From NCBI RefSeq assembly GCF_001625655.1, contig NZ_AUYB01000100.1:62001-126000 (forward strand): a DNA stretch of 64,000 nucleotides, given 5' to 3'. Below the pieces are notes generated by a model. That model made no database searches. It saw only the letters and a program-made list of their open reading frames with translations, and was not told the DNA's origin. Below, in pieces: positions 27,385 to 36,789 of this stretch; the stretch's first letter is position 1; every line of letters starts with the position of its first letter. A program made the position numbers and the translations under genes. The DNA is from Pseudoalteromonas luteoviolacea DSM 6061. GTDB lineage: Bacteria; Pseudomonadota; Gammaproteobacteria; Enterobacterales; Alteromonadaceae.

Positions 27385-27903
27385 ATGTCCCAGAATATCG
27401 TTATAACCACAAAAAGATGCGACATCAGAAAGGCTCACTTTAGTGATGTGGCTTTCATTATTCAGCTTCTAAATCAAAAAAGTTTTATTGAGAATATTGG
27501 AGATAAAAATGTGTCCAATGAACAGGCTGCTCGAGAATATATTGAAAAATCTTTTTTGACCCCTTATCAGTCAGGACTTGTATCGCCGTACATTGTATGT
27601 TTAAAAAGTGGAGAGCAGATCGGTGTTGGTGGTTTTTACCAGCGGCCGTATCTGACCGGACCAGACTTAGGGTATGCTTTTCTTGATGAGTATACAGGGC
27701 AGGGGTTAGCTATAGAAGCGTGTACCGCTCTGATGGACTTTGCTAAAAATGAGCTCAGTATGAAAGCAGTTTATGCGGTAACGGACCCTAACAATATAAG
27801 TAGCCAAAAACTATTGTCCAAACTAGGGTTCAAAAACAGTGGCTATCTGTACGCTCATTCAATGAAACAGCCAATTAGTCTATTTGCTTTTCAATCTGCC
27901 TAA
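27385..27903 (+). CDS. GNAT family N-acetyltransferase (RimJ/RimL-like)
   Basis: 172 residues with ribosome site AAGGAG. GNAT features: RCDIRKAHFSDVAFI opening, IGVGGFYQRP strand, DLGYAFLDEYTGQGLAIEACTALMDFA (acetyl-CoA loop Q/G-x-G-L/A) and VTDPNNISSQKLLSKLGFKNSGYL. It acetylates an amine on an unknown substrate, possibly a protein N-terminus as in the RimJ/RimL branch. The last 29 nt overlap the opposing pqiC gene tail to tail. Confidence 0.87.
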   Translation: MSQNIVITTKRCDIRKAHFSDVAFIIQLLNQKSFIENIGDKNVSNEQAAREYIEKSFLTPYQSGLVSPYIVCLKSGEQIGVGGFYQRPYLTGPDLGYAFLDEYTGQGLAIEACTALMDFAKNELSMKAVYAVTDPNNISSQKLLSKLGFKNSGYLYAHSMKQPISLFAFQSA

Positions 27904-28474
27904 GGTTGTTAGTAATTGCAGTCATAAGTGACTGCCAATTATTCCTATGTGCCATGACAAGGGCATCGAAACCATCGTTATCAAGTGGGTTGGATAACGA
28001 AAAGGAAGAAGAGTTGAGTAAAACTTTGTTGCGTTTGTTACGTTGATATAAGTACCAATTTCCTCGCAAAATTGCCCCTTCTGAAAAGTGCCCTGCAAAT
28101 TCATTAATAACAATTTTGAGGGTTACATATTGCTCAACATCGTCGCCTGCGAAAGCAAGTGGAATAGAATTAAACCCTTCATTAGTTAAATATGTATTTG
28201 TAGCTTGCGCTAGCATATGTTCAGGGTGCTCGGCCCAATAGTGAAAATTAGCTATATTGACTCGACTTTTATCGATGTATTGAATCAAAGCTAGTTGATT
28301 AGCTGCGCCGAGAATCGAAATTGTATCAATATACACTCTTGGTTTTATCACTGAAGTACTGGGCTTGGAGTCATTACTATCTATCGTAAACTTGTAGTAC
28401 TTGTGAGAATCTACATTACTGCTACAGCCAGCAAGTATTAACGCAAATACGCTAATTAGGGATGTTAGTCTCAT
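27875..28474 (-). CDS. pqiC: PqiC-like outer-membrane lipoprotein of the Pqi lipid-transport system
   Basis: 199 residues. Lipobox LAGC (Cys16). The body (VYIDTISILGAANQLALIQYID, then HYWAEHPEHMLAQATNTYL) follows the ABC-type transport auxiliary lipoprotein family (former DUF330). In E. coli PqiC docks the PqiB tunnel at the outer membrane. The ATG overlaps the pqiB stop (ATGA). Confidence 0.88.
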   Translation of the reverse strand: MRLTSLISVFALILAGCSSNVDSHKYYKFTIDSNDSKPSTSVIKPRVYIDTISILGAANQLALIQYIDKSRVNIANFHYWAEHPEHMLAQATNTYLTNEGFNSIPLAFAGDDVEQYVTLKIVINEFAGHFSEGAILRGNWYLYQRNKRNKVLLNSSSFSLSNPLDNDGFDALVMAHRNNWQSLMTAITNNLRQIEKQID

Positions 28475-30129
28475 TGCCCTTTCCTCGGGATAGGATCTTG
28501 ACCAGAGCTTTTATCAAAAATTAGCATACTAGGCTGCTCATTTAAGCTTTTGGTTACTGGCTTTAATGTATTTGACAAGCTTTCAAGTTCACTCAATGTA
28601 TCTGTGAGTTGCTCCATCACACCTGAGCCTTGCTGATATGTTGAGAGTGTCTTTTCAAATTGTTTTAAGCTTGCAGTTAATTGAACCAACGTGCCTTGTA
28701 GTTGAGTTAAATTCTTATCCACTTTTTCTGATACTTTTTTGTTGTTTAATTCTTTTATTAGCTTTTCGGTTTCTAAACCCAATTGTTTGTATGCTGTCAA
28801 TGTGCTTTGTGCTTCACCCAGCGTGTCACTAAGCGGAAGCTTATTGAGTTTGTTCAAAAGCGCCATGACCTGTTCAGACAAGGCTGTAAAACCGCTCGGG
28901 ACACTCGGTAATATCGGGTAAACTGAGTGTTTAGCGATTGATTCTGGCTTGGCCGAACTATAGAAGTCTAACTCTATATATACCGCACCTGTTAACAAAT
29001 TACCACTTTTTAGTGATGCTCTTAATCCGTTGTTAATCCATTTTTCTATATTGCCTTGCCAATATTCCTTAGCCTGCTCATCAATGTCATAAATTCGCCC
29101 ATATTCAACCTTAATAAGTACCGGAATGGAAGTATTGTTTTGTTGGAAATAGAGGGGCTGTCCATCTCTGACCAATTGAGCGGGTACTTGTTCAACCGTG
29201 CCAATTCTCATACCTCGATATTCAACTGGCGCACCCGGTCTTAGTCCCTTAATTGATTGCTCAAATTCGATGAGGTATAGGTCAAACAAGTCAAATCGGC
29301 GCTCTAACGCAACGGCAAAGTTTTTGTGCAGTTTATATTGGCTGCTCTCTGGGGCGATTGCATCTGCGTCCGTGCCAGGTGGGTAATCTACAGATATTCC
29401 ACCTTTGATTAGCTTTGATAAAGAACCTGTTGAAACACGAATACCTTCCGTTGATAAATCGACTTCCACACCTGAGTTCACCCAAAAAATTACATTTTTA
29501 GATATTAGTTCGTCATATGGTGAGTTAACGAAAATACCATAATCCATTTCGAGAGTTTTCTCATTGAAACTAGCCGATTCAACTTGGCCTATTTTATAGT
29601 TTCTGAAAAAAATGCCAGTACCTACATCTAACACCTCTGCATTAGCCGCGGTTAGACTGTATCTAACCCCTTGAACATCTGGTGAGATGAGTGCTGGTTG
29701 GTTTTGCATGGTAAACAAACTGGCAGAACTTTCACTTTCACCAGGCAGTAACTCTATATAGACACCAGAAAGTAAGGTATTGAGACCTGATATCCCAGTT
29801 TCATCTACACGAGGTTTGACAGTCCAAAACTTTGCATCCTCTGTCAGTAGCGAGTCATAGTGTTTATTAATACGTATCGTCGCAATTACCGCATTTTGTT
29901 CTATTTGCAATCTTAATGATTCAACTAAACCCACTTGCACGCTGCGCACTTTTACTTCAGTTTTACCCGCAATAATCCCATCGGCAGTTTCCATTTTAAG
30001 GAATATAATATGACCTTTATTAGCTTGGTGTTGATAAAGCATCCAGCCCGTAATAATGATGGCGATAATAGGTACAATCCAGATCACTGAAAATTTTGGT
30101 TTAGATTCGATATAGGCTTGTTCGTTCAT
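28471..30129 (-). CDS. pqiB: PqiB, MCE-domain intermembrane lipid transport protein
   Basis: 552 residues from ATG 30129, which overlaps the pqiA stop; an upstream TTG/GTG-type extension is unnecessary. One N-terminal transmembrane helix (VIWIVPIIAIIITGWMLY) and three MCE domains (starting near residues 36, 150 and 280, e.g. GIIAGKTEVKVRSVQVG and GLRPGAPVEYRGMRIGTV), then a long C-terminal coiled-coil (about 420-530) that in E. coli forms the needle-like channel spanning the periplasm. Confidence 0.93.
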   Translation of the reverse strand: MNEQAYIESKPKFSVIWIVPIIAIIITGWMLYQHQANKGHIIFLKMETADGIIAGKTEVKVRSVQVGLVESLRLQIEQNAVIATIRINKHYDSLLTEDAKFWTVKPRVDETGISGLNTLLSGVYIELLPGESESSASLFTMQNQPALISPDVQGVRYSLTAANAEVLDVGTGIFFRNYKIGQVESASFNEKTLEMDYGIFVNSPYDELISKNVIFWVNSGVEVDLSTEGIRVSTGSLSKLIKGGISVDYPPGTDADAIAPESSQYKLHKNFAVALERRFDLFDLYLIEFEQSIKGLRPGAPVEYRGMRIGTVEQVPAQLVRDGQPLYFQQNNTSIPVLIKVEYGRIYDIDEQAKEYWQGNIEKWINNGLRASLKSGNLLTGAVYIELDFYSSAKPESIAKHSVYPILPSVPSGFTALSEQVMALLNKLNKLPLSDTLGEAQSTLTAYKQLGLETEKLIKELNNKKVSEKVDKNLTQLQGTLVQLTASLKQFEKTLSTYQQGSGVMEQLTDTLSELESLSNTLKPVTKSLNEQPSMLIFDKSSGQDPIPRKGQ

Positions 30130-31331
30130 TGTTGTTTTAGATTGTCCCAAAGTAAGCGAGGGTCGAAGTGATTAACAGAGATTATTTGACATAAGACCAT
30201 AGCGGTGAAAAATACGATGCCTGATTGCGGTTCAACACTTAAAACAGTACCAAGTTGAACCAAAGAAACCAAGAGAATTACGACGAATACATCTATCATT
30301 GACCATTTCCCCATAAATTCAAGAGCGCGGTAGAGCTTGCTAGCTAGTTTAGGGTGTGTACACCTCTTAACTTGGTATACCAGATAAAAAAGCGCAATGC
30401 CTTTGACAATTGGAATGCAAATACTGGCCACAAAAATAAGTATTGCAACTGGGTATGAGCCTGCGTGCCACATAACCTCAACACCGCTGTAAATAGTAGC
30501 TTTAGTATGAAGTCCAAGGTTAATTGTGTCCATAATTGGGAGAGCCAAAGCTGGAATTAGTAACACCATTGCGGTGATCATCCATGCGGTACTTTTAGCC
30601 AAAGAGTTCGTTTTTCTAAATTTTAGCTTTGTCATACACCTTGGGCAATGTACTGAGTCGCTCAATTGGCCGCAAACATGGCACTGCTTAAGGTTTTGTT
30701 GCAAAGCTCTTGGAGAGCATGTTTTTTCATCTGGACAAAACGTTTGTTGTTCCCTCTCCCAAAGTTGTTCTTTGCTCAATAAGGAGAGAGTTTCTATAAA
30801 GCACAGCACAAACAAAACATAAGCCCAAAAGCCTAACCCAACTTCTATTTCGGCAAACTCAGTAAGTTTAAACGCACTGATCAAAACTGCCACGAGAAAA
30901 ATATCGGCAAGGTTAAGCGGTTTCAATAGCATGAGAGCCCTAACAAAAATCCGAGCATTGTGGGGGTTTAAGTGCTTCCATAACGGAGAGTGGGCGAGCA
31001 ATATGAGTAGTAAAGCCGCCATTGGCATCACTAATATTGTAAAACTGAGCAATCCGGCGAGTAGGGCGCTGAAATTTGTCGCGAGTAACGAAATGGCCTC
31101 TATCAAGCTAATGGATTGTTTTAATCCGTGTTGTGCATAAGATATAAAGTGAGGGTGAAGACTCACCAAAAGAAACAAGATTGAAGATAAACCAAAAGCG
31201 TTTATGCTTTGGTTGTAGTCCACTCTACAATTGGCCAAGACGTTACCGCAATGAGGGCAAACAGCACGTTGTTGTTTACCCATTTGTGCGATGGAAACTA
31301 GATGGTCACAATGTTGGCAAGCGATTATCAC
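30126..31331 (-). CDS. pqiA: PqiA, inner-membrane component of the Pqi system
   Basis: 401 residues beginning with GTG. Two zinc-ribbon-like cysteine sets (CQHCDH...CPHCGN at the N-terminus; CHVCGQ...CPRCMTK near residue 215) each precede a four-helix PqiA domain, the standard duplicated layout. Sequence of the helices (MDTINLGLHTKATIYSGVEVMWHAG, GKWSMIDVFVVILL) is diagnostic. First gene of pqiABC; a thioesterase gene ends 63 nt upstream on the same strand. Confidence 0.93.
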   Translation of the reverse strand: MIIACQHCDHLVSIAQMGKQQRAVCPHCGNVLANCRVDYNQSINAFGLSSILFLLVSLHPHFISYAQHGLKQSISLIEAISLLATNFSALLAGLLSFTILVMPMAALLLILLAHSPLWKHLNPHNARIFVRALMLLKPLNLADIFLVAVLISAFKLTEFAEIEVGLGFWAYVLFVLCFIETLSLLSKEQLWEREQQTFCPDEKTCSPRALQQNLKQCHVCGQLSDSVHCPRCMTKLKFRKTNSLAKSTAWMITAMVLLIPALALPIMDTINLGLHTKATIYSGVEVMWHAGSYPVAILIFVASICIPIVKGIALFYLVYQVKRCTHPKLASKLYRALEFMGKWSMIDVFVVILLVSLVQLGTVLSVEPQSGIVFFTAMVLCQIISVNHFDPRLLWDNLKQQ

Positions 31332-31394
31332 AATATTATAGAGTACAAATGCAAAAACATATGCCTTCTATTGTGAGTGACCATGAAAAGAATA

Positions 31395-32204
31395 TCAACT
31401 ATCGAACACCGCAACAGTTTGTCTGCTAAGTGCCAGTAACTCTCCGGATTGAGAGAAAATTTTCGCATCCTCTGTGCCATATCCACCATTTGCTTGGTGT
31501 GTTAGCACTTGATATCCGAGCCATTCGCTGTCGTCTAAACTAAGGGGTTGAACAAATTCAATATACCAAGACACTGTACTTGCAGGAGAAGGTGAATCAC
31601 AAAGTTGTAATAATGTGGGTGGCCATGCATCAGCAAGGGCAAGTACATGTAATTCATTCAAAGTCATTTCACTACTTTGCTTAAATCGCATCCAACCATG
31701 GATTTCTGTACAGTTGGAACCACTGAAAGGCATTGCACCGTGTTGTAGGTTTAGATCGATGTTTTGGATAAATGCAGGGAAAAGGCCCTCCACATATCTT
31801 AAAGTTTGTTTATCACTAATATTTTTATCTAGCTTTACAGGTTTATCGATTGAAGAAACACTAACTTTAGATTGCCGATGAACACCAAAACAGCCTAAAG
31901 ATATTAGGCATACTGATTCGTTTTGCGTGATGATAGTCTCAACCTGAGTCACATTTTTACCGCTTCTAAGTATTTTGGTCGATATGGAAAAAGGCGTGTG
32001 AGCGAGTAAGGGAGCAACGAAATTACAGCTAAAAGAGAGCATATTGCGAGCACTATCATTTATATGAAGATACATGTGTTGCATCATTAAAGCTGCACTG
32101 AGTCCACCAAAGACAGTTCTACCTTGGCTCCAAGTGTCAGGTACGGTGAGTTGGCAGTGATTTTCATGTAACTGTTTTGAAGAAATAAGCGAGTCGAAAT
32201 CCAT
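31395..32204 (-). CDS. Acyl-CoA thioesterase-like protein (TesB/hotdog family)
   Basis: 269 residues, a double-hotdog arrangement. SQGRTVFGGLSAALMMQHMY resembles the hotdog helix of acyl-CoA thioesterases, FVAPLLAHTPFSISTKILRSGKNVTQVETII the first sheet, and DAWPPTLLQLCDSPSPASTVSWYIEFVQPL the second domain. It probably hydrolyses acyl-CoA. It lies upstream of pqiA in the same direction and divergent from dnaK. TTTGGA lies 7 nt before the ATG. Confidence 0.85.
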   Translation of the reverse strand: MDFDSLISSKQLHENHCQLTVPDTWSQGRTVFGGLSAALMMQHMYLHINDSARNMLSFSCNFVAPLLAHTPFSISTKILRSGKNVTQVETIITQNESVCLISLGCFGVHRQSKVSVSSIDKPVKLDKNISDKQTLRYVEGLFPAFIQNIDLNLQHGAMPFSGSNCTEIHGWMRFKQSSEMTLNELHVLALADAWPPTLLQLCDSPSPASTVSWYIEFVQPLSLDDSEWLGYQVLTHQANGGYGTEDAKIFSQSGELLALSRQTVAVFDS

Positions 32205-32342
32205 TGTTTTTCCAAATATTACGATTTACGAATTAGAATATAAACTCTAACGGAATAAATACAGTTATTTTGTCTGCTTTTTGCTCTGTTCATCCTAAAA
32301 ATAAAAAAAATTGAAAAAAAATGAAATTTTTTTCGAATTTAA

Positions 32343-32371
32343 GGTTGAATTAGAGATTGCCGCCCTTATCT
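32343..32371 (+). promoter_or_regulatory. Candidate sigma-32 (heat-shock) promoter of dnaK
   Basis: GGTTGAA (-35-like) and CCCTTATCT (-10-like) separated by 13 nt, close to the consensus CTTGAA-N13/14-CCCCATNT, 52 nt before the dnaK ATG. Confidence 0.55.
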
Positions 32372-32422
32372 ATCAAGTCATCTAACAGAACAACGAATTT
32401 TTTGAGGTCGGAGAAGATTCAC

Positions 32423-34348
32423 ATGGGTAAAATTATTGGAATCGATTTAGGTACTACTAACTCTTGTGTAGCAGTATTAGATGGTGAGAACACGCGCGTA
32501 ATTGAAAACGCTGAAGGCGATCGTACTACCCCGTCGATTATTGCATTTACAGAAGAAGGCGAAACATTAGTAGGTCAACCGGCTAAGCGTCAAGCGGTTA
32601 CAAACCCTACAAATACGCTTTATGCAATTAAACGACTTATCGGTCGCCGTTTCGAAGACGAAGAAGTACAACGTGATATCAGCATCATGCCATTTAACAT
32701 TGTTAAAGCTGACAATGGCGATGCATGGGTTGAAGTACGCGGTGAAAAACGCGCAGCACCACAAATTTCTGCAGAAGTACTTAAGAAAATGAAAAAGACA
32801 GCTGAAGACTTCCTTGGTGAGGAAGTAACTGAAGCTGTAATCACAGTACCTGCATATTTCAATGACTCACAACGTCAGGCAACTAAAGATGCTGGTCGTA
32901 TCGCGGGTCTTGATGTTAAACGTATCATCAACGAGCCAACTGCCGCAGCTCTTGCTTATGGCATGGACAAGAAACAAGGTGACAACGTAGTTGCAGTTTA
33001 CGACCTTGGTGGTGGTACATTTGATATCTCAATCATTGAAATTGATGAAGTAGATGGCGAGCACACTTTTGAAGTACTAGCAACGAATGGTGATACTCAC
33101 CTAGGTGGTGAAGACTTTGATAACCGTGTTATCAACTACTTAGTTGAAGAGTTCAAAAAAGAGCAAGGCATCGACCTTAAAGTTGATCCTTTAGCAATGC
33201 AGCGCGTTAAAGAAGCTGCCGAGACAGCTAAGATCGAATTATCATCTGCACAGCAAACAGAGGTTAATCTTCCGTATGTGACTGCTGATGCAACTGGTCC
33301 TAAGCACATGAACGTTAAACTAACGCGTGCTAAGTTAGAATCTCTAGTAGAAGACCTTGTAAATCAGTCTATTGAGCCGTTGAAGCGTGCACTTGCTGAT
33401 GCAGACCTTTCAGTTAGCGATGTAAACGACATCATCCTAGTTGGTGGTCAGACTCGTATGCCTTTAGTACAGTCTAAGGTTGCAGAATTCTTTGGTAAAG
33501 AAGCTCGTAAAGACGTTAACCCTGACGAAGCTGTTGCACTAGGTGCAGCTGTTCAAGGTGGTGTACTGTCTGGCGACGTTAAAGATGTATTACTTCTTGA
33601 CGTAATCCCTCTGTCTCTAGGTATTGAGACTATGGGTCAGGTAATGACAGCTCTTATTGAGAAAAACACGACTATTCCAACGAAGAAGTCACAAGTATTC
33701 TCAACAGCTGAAGACAACCAATCTGCGGTTACAATCCATGTACTACAAGGTGAGCGTAAGCGTTCTACTGATAACAAGTCACTTGGTCAGTTCAACCTTG
33801 AAGGCATTCGCCCTGCACAACGTGGTGCTCCACAAATCGAAGTTACTTTCGATGTTGATGCTGATGGTATTTTACACGTATCTGCGAAAGATAAAGATAC
33901 AGGTAAAGAGCAGAAAATCACTATCCAAGCTTCCTCTGGTCTAAGCGACGATGAAGTAGAAAAAATGGTACGTGATGCAGAAGCTAACGCTGAAGAAGAT
34001 AAAAAGTTTGAAGAGCTAGTTGGTGCTCGTAACCAAGCCGATGCACTTGTACATGCAACACGTAAGCAAGTTGAAGAAGCTGGCGACGCACTTCCTGCTG
34101 AAGACAAAACTGCAATCGAAGGCGCTCTAACTGAGCTTGAAGCTGCAATTAAGGGTGATAGCAAAGAAGAAATCGACGCTAAAACTCAAGCGCTAGCGGA
34201 AAAGTCTCAAAAGCTAATGGAGATTGCACAAGCTAATGCACAGGCACAGCAAGCAGGTCCAGATGCAGGTGCTGCTCAATCAGGTTCAGCAAAAGCAGAC
34301 GACGACGTAGTTGACGCTGAGTTTGAAGAAGTTAAAGACAACAAGTAA
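32423..34348 (+). CDS. dnaK: Molecular chaperone DnaK (Hsp70)
   Basis: 641 residues from ATG 32423 ([15 protein letters not shown]). ATPase domain signatures [21 protein letters not shown] and [13 protein letters not shown], then the linker [16 protein letters not shown] and the substrate-binding domain; acidic end [16 protein letters not shown]. Folds and protects client proteins with DnaJ and GrpE. dnaJ follows 121 nt downstream; grpE is not next to it here. Confidence 0.98.
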   Translation: MGKIIGIDLGTTNSCVAVLDGENTRVIENAEGDRTTPSIIAFTEEGETLVGQPAKRQAVTNPTNTLYAIKRLIGRRFEDEEVQRDISIMPFNIVKADNGDAWVEVRGEKRAAPQISAEVLKKMKKTAEDFLGEEVTEAVITVPAYFNDSQRQATKDAGRIAGLDVKRIINEPTAAALAYGMDKKQGDNVVAVYDLGGGTFDISIIEIDEVDGEHTFEVLATNGDTHLGGEDFDNRVINYLVEEFKKEQGIDLKVDPLAMQRVKEAAETAKIELSSAQQTEVNLPYVTADATGPKHMNVKLTRAKLESLVEDLVNQSIEPLKRALADADLSVSDVNDIILVGGQTRMPLVQSKVAEFFGKEARKDVNPDEAVALGAAVQGGVLSGDVKDVLLLDVIPLSLGIETMGQVMTALIEKNTTIPTKKSQVFSTAEDNQSAVTIHVLQGERKRSTDNKSLGQFNLEGIRPAQRGAPQIEVTFDVDADGILHVSAKDKDTGKEQKITIQASSGLSDDEVEKMVRDAEANAEEDKKFEELVGARNQADALVHATRKQVEEAGDALPAEDKTAIEGALTELEAAIKGDSKEEIDAKTQALAEKSQKLMEIAQANAQAQQAGPDAGAAQSGSAKADDDVVDAEFEEVKDNK

Positions 34349-34360
34349 TTGTTGACTGTA

Positions 34361-34394
34361 AAGGGCGCGCGGCGAATTCGTCAGACGCGCCCTT
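34361..34394 (+). terminator. Hairpin between dnaK and dnaJ
   Basis: Nine-bp stem AAGGGCGCG/CGCGCCCTT with a 16-nt loop, followed by AGTGTTTTT. May terminate part of the transcripts and lower dnaJ relative to dnaK, or protect the dnaK 3' end. Confidence 0.7.
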
Positions 34395-34469
34395 AGTGTT
34401 TTTAAAATTTGGCTCAATATATCGGGTATTAACCCTTTAGAGTTGTCTTGTAAGAGTAGTGTGATAACT

Positions 34470-35606
34470 ATGTCAAAACGTGATTATTACGAAGTATTAG
34501 GCGTATCTAAAGACGCTAGCGAACGTGATATTAAAAAGGCCTACAAGCGCCTTGCAATGAAATATCACCCAGATCGTACTGCGGGTGATGAAGCATTAGA
34601 AGCTAAGTTTAAAGAAGTAAAAGAAGCTTACGAAGTCCTAACGGATAGTCAAAAGCGCCAGATGTATGATCAATACGGCCATGCGGCGTTTGAACAAAAC
34701 GGCGGTGGAGGCCATGGCGGGTTCGGTGGTGGAGCCGACTTTGGCGATATTTTCGGGGACGTATTCGGTGATATTTTTGGTGGCGGTGGTGGCCGTCGTC
34801 AATCGAGACAGCAACGAGGTGCTGATCTTCGATATAGCTTAGACCTAACCCTTGAAGAAGCAGTGAAGGGCAAAGATGTTGAAATCAAAGTACCTACATG
34901 GGTAAGTTGTGAACCTTGTGATGGCTCTGGTGCCAAAGCTGGTTCTAAACCTAAGACATGTACAACGTGTCACGGTGCTGGCCAAGTTCAGATGCGCCAA
35001 GGTTTCTTCGCTGTTCAGCAAACATGTCCTACTTGTCAGGGTACAGGTCAGGTTATCTCTGATCCATGTAATAAGTGTCATGGACAAGGTCGTGTCGAAA
35101 AGACTAAGACATTATCAGTTAAGATCCCAGCAGGTGTTGATACGGGCGATCGTATTAGGCTTTCTGGCGAGGGTGAAGCTGGTATGCATGGAGCACCTGC
35201 CGGGGACCTTTATGTTCAGGTAAGCGTGCGCGAACATCCAATTTTTGTCCGTGATGGCAACAATCTATATTGTGAAGTGCCGATTAGTTATACCACTGCT
35301 GCATTGGGTGGGGAAATTGAAGTACCGACATTGGATGGCAGAGCGAACCTGAAGATCCCTTCAGAGAGTCAAACTGGCAAAATGTTCCGTATGCGCGGGA
35401 AAGGTGTTAAATCTGTCCGTAGTGGCTCAGTAGGTGACTTAATTTGCAAGGTTGTTATTGAAACGCCAGTGAACTTGAACGAGCGCCAAAGAGAACTACT
35501 ACGCGAACTAGAAGAGAGTATGAGCGGTGATACAAGTAAGAACCGCCCAAAGGCTCAAGGTTTTTTTGACGGTGTTAAAAAGTTTTTTGATGACCTAACC
35601 AAATAA
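34470..35606 (+). CDS. dnaJ: Chaperone DnaJ (Hsp40)
   Basis: 378 residues from ATG 34470; a TTG-initiated extension upstream is unlikely. J domain with HPD (YHPDRT) that stimulates DnaK ATPase, Gly/Phe-rich linker (about 70-115), four CxxCxGxG zinc-finger repeats ([32 protein letters not shown]) and the C-terminal peptide-binding domain. Type I DnaJ, typical length. Confidence 0.98.
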   Translation: MSKRDYYEVLGVSKDASERDIKKAYKRLAMKYHPDRTAGDEALEAKFKEVKEAYEVLTDSQKRQMYDQYGHAAFEQNGGGGHGGFGGGADFGDIFGDVFGDIFGGGGGRRQSRQQRGADLRYSLDLTLEEAVKGKDVEIKVPTWVSCEPCDGSGAKAGSKPKTCTTCHGAGQVQMRQGFFAVQQTCPTCQGTGQVISDPCNKCHGQGRVEKTKTLSVKIPAGVDTGDRIRLSGEGEAGMHGAPAGDLYVQVSVREHPIFVRDGNNLYCEVPISYTTAALGGEIEVPTLDGRANLKIPSESQTGKMFRMRGKGVKSVRSGSVGDLICKVVIETPVNLNERQRELLRELEESMSGDTSKNRPKAQGFFDGVKKFFDDLTK

Positions 35607-35616
35607 ACCCCATATC

Positions 35617-35641
35617 AAAACGGCGCCATTGGCGCCGTTTT
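35617..35641. terminator. Terminator after dnaJ
   Basis: Perfect 11-bp stem AAAACGGCGCC/GGCGCCGTTTT with a 3-nt loop; A/T flanks make it usable in both directions. Confidence 0.9.
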
Positions 35642-35646
35642 ACCTC

Positions 35647-35868
35647 TCAGTCTAATATTACGAGATAATCCATATCGTCGTTGCATCGGCACAGTAGGTC
35701 CGATCGGTCTTCTCCTGAAATCAGTGTTCCAGAGCTACACCCAAAGACTTCACATTTCTCATTACAAGCTAGTCTGTCAAGCCAAAAGTGATACTCGTTA
35801 CTTAAAAAAATCACCACCAAGCACGCAAAAATGGCCATGCCTAGTACTTTTACAACTTGAACACTCAT
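35647..35868 (-). CDS. Small Cys-rich membrane-anchored protein, unknown
   Basis: 73 residues. One N-terminal transmembrane segment (VVKVLGMAIFACLVVIFLS) and a short C-terminal part with four Cys (ACNEKCEVFGCSS and LLCRC), which would be periplasmic. Weak GAGAAAAG ribosome site. The stop falls 6 nt from the dnaJ terminator, which would serve both. No known family; a rival plus-strand frame overlaps it but lacks features. Confidence 0.5.
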   Translation of the reverse strand: MSVQVVKVLGMAIFACLVVIFLSNEYHFWLDRLACNEKCEVFGCSSGTLISGEDRSDLLCRCNDDMDYLVILD

Positions 35869-36119
35869 GCTACTTTTCTCACTCGGCTTACTATGCTTTT
35901 GAGCAACTGTACAACGCCAAAACCTCTACTTGTACAGGCTTCAATAAGCGTTTGCCGGTATATACTACTTTAGTAGACAATCCCGTATTGTCGAGCATAT
36001 TTTAGTATAATATCAGGTTTATTTTTTGGACAGAGAAAGACAATTACATGTGGCCTACAAAGTTCTAGAATGACCTACAGAGTCACGCTAATTTGTGTTA
36101 AATATATCAAGGAGATCCC

Positions 36120-36578
36120 ATGACTCCAGCCATAAACTTACTAAAGAAACAGAAAGTCAAATTTGAGGTACTAAAGTTTAAGCATGACCCGAGTTCAGCT
36201 AATTACGCTCAAGAAGCGGCTGCCAAACTCAACCTTGCTGAACAACAAGTTTTTAAAACCCTAGTCATTGATGTGGATGGAAAGCTATACATTGGAATAA
36301 CACCCGCAAGTCAACAAGTTGATTTGAAATCATTTGCTAAATCGATTTCTGGTAAGAAGGCTCAATTAGCTGACAAAAATAGAGCACAAACTGCCACAGG
36401 CTATTTACTAGGTGGGATTAGTCCATTCGCCCACAAAAAACCAATTCCGGTTGTATTGCATGAAACTGCGAAACAATTTCAGAATATTTATGTCAGTGGT
36501 GGGCGCCGTGGCTTGGAGATCTCTATTTGCCCAAGTACGCTTGCAGCAATTACCAAAGCTACATTTGCGGATTTTTAA
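36120..36578 (+). CDS. ybaK: Cys-tRNA(Pro)/Cys-tRNA(Cys) deacylase, YbaK type
   Basis: 152 residues with an AAGGAGATCCC ribosome site. YbaK/EbsC signatures: KFKHDPSSANYAQEAA, QQVFKTLVIDVDG, GYLLGGISPFAHKK and SGGRRGLEI. It hydrolyses cysteine mischarged on tRNA(Pro), a trans-editing step. Typical length, single gene. Confidence 0.93.
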   Translation: MTPAINLLKKQKVKFEVLKFKHDPSSANYAQEAAAKLNLAEQQVFKTLVIDVDGKLYIGITPASQQVDLKSFAKSISGKKAQLADKNRAQTATGYLLGGISPFAHKKPIPVVLHETAKQFQNIYVSGGRRGLEISICPSTLAAITKATFADF

Positions 36579-36768
36579 TCCAAGCAGCCTGAATTAAGCG
36601 CTTTTCAGGCAAAAAATATTGAAATATTCAATTTCAGCGTACACGTGTAAGCTATTAATTATCCGTCACTTTTCTCATCACTTAAGTAATATCAGTAAAA
36701 ATATCGTTAATTTTTTCATTTGAGCAATTGATCTAATTCTATTTTTATGACGTAATGTAGGTATATCT

Positions 36769-36785
36769 ATCTGGTCGGATGAGTT
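36769..36785 (+). promoter_or_regulatory. Candidate FadR-type operator over the fadE ribosome site
   Basis: 17-mer ATCTGGTCGGATGAGTT, five of eight symmetric positions paired and close to the FadR half-site CTGGTC. It ends 4 nt before the fadE ATG and contains the only ribosome-site-like bases (GGATGAG). Confidence 0.45.
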
Positions 36786-36789
36786 TATT

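Noticed and set aside
35724..36005. 93-residue plus-strand frame between dnaJ and ybaK
   Set aside because: Overlaps the better supported minus-strand small gene and has no ribosome site or recognisable features.
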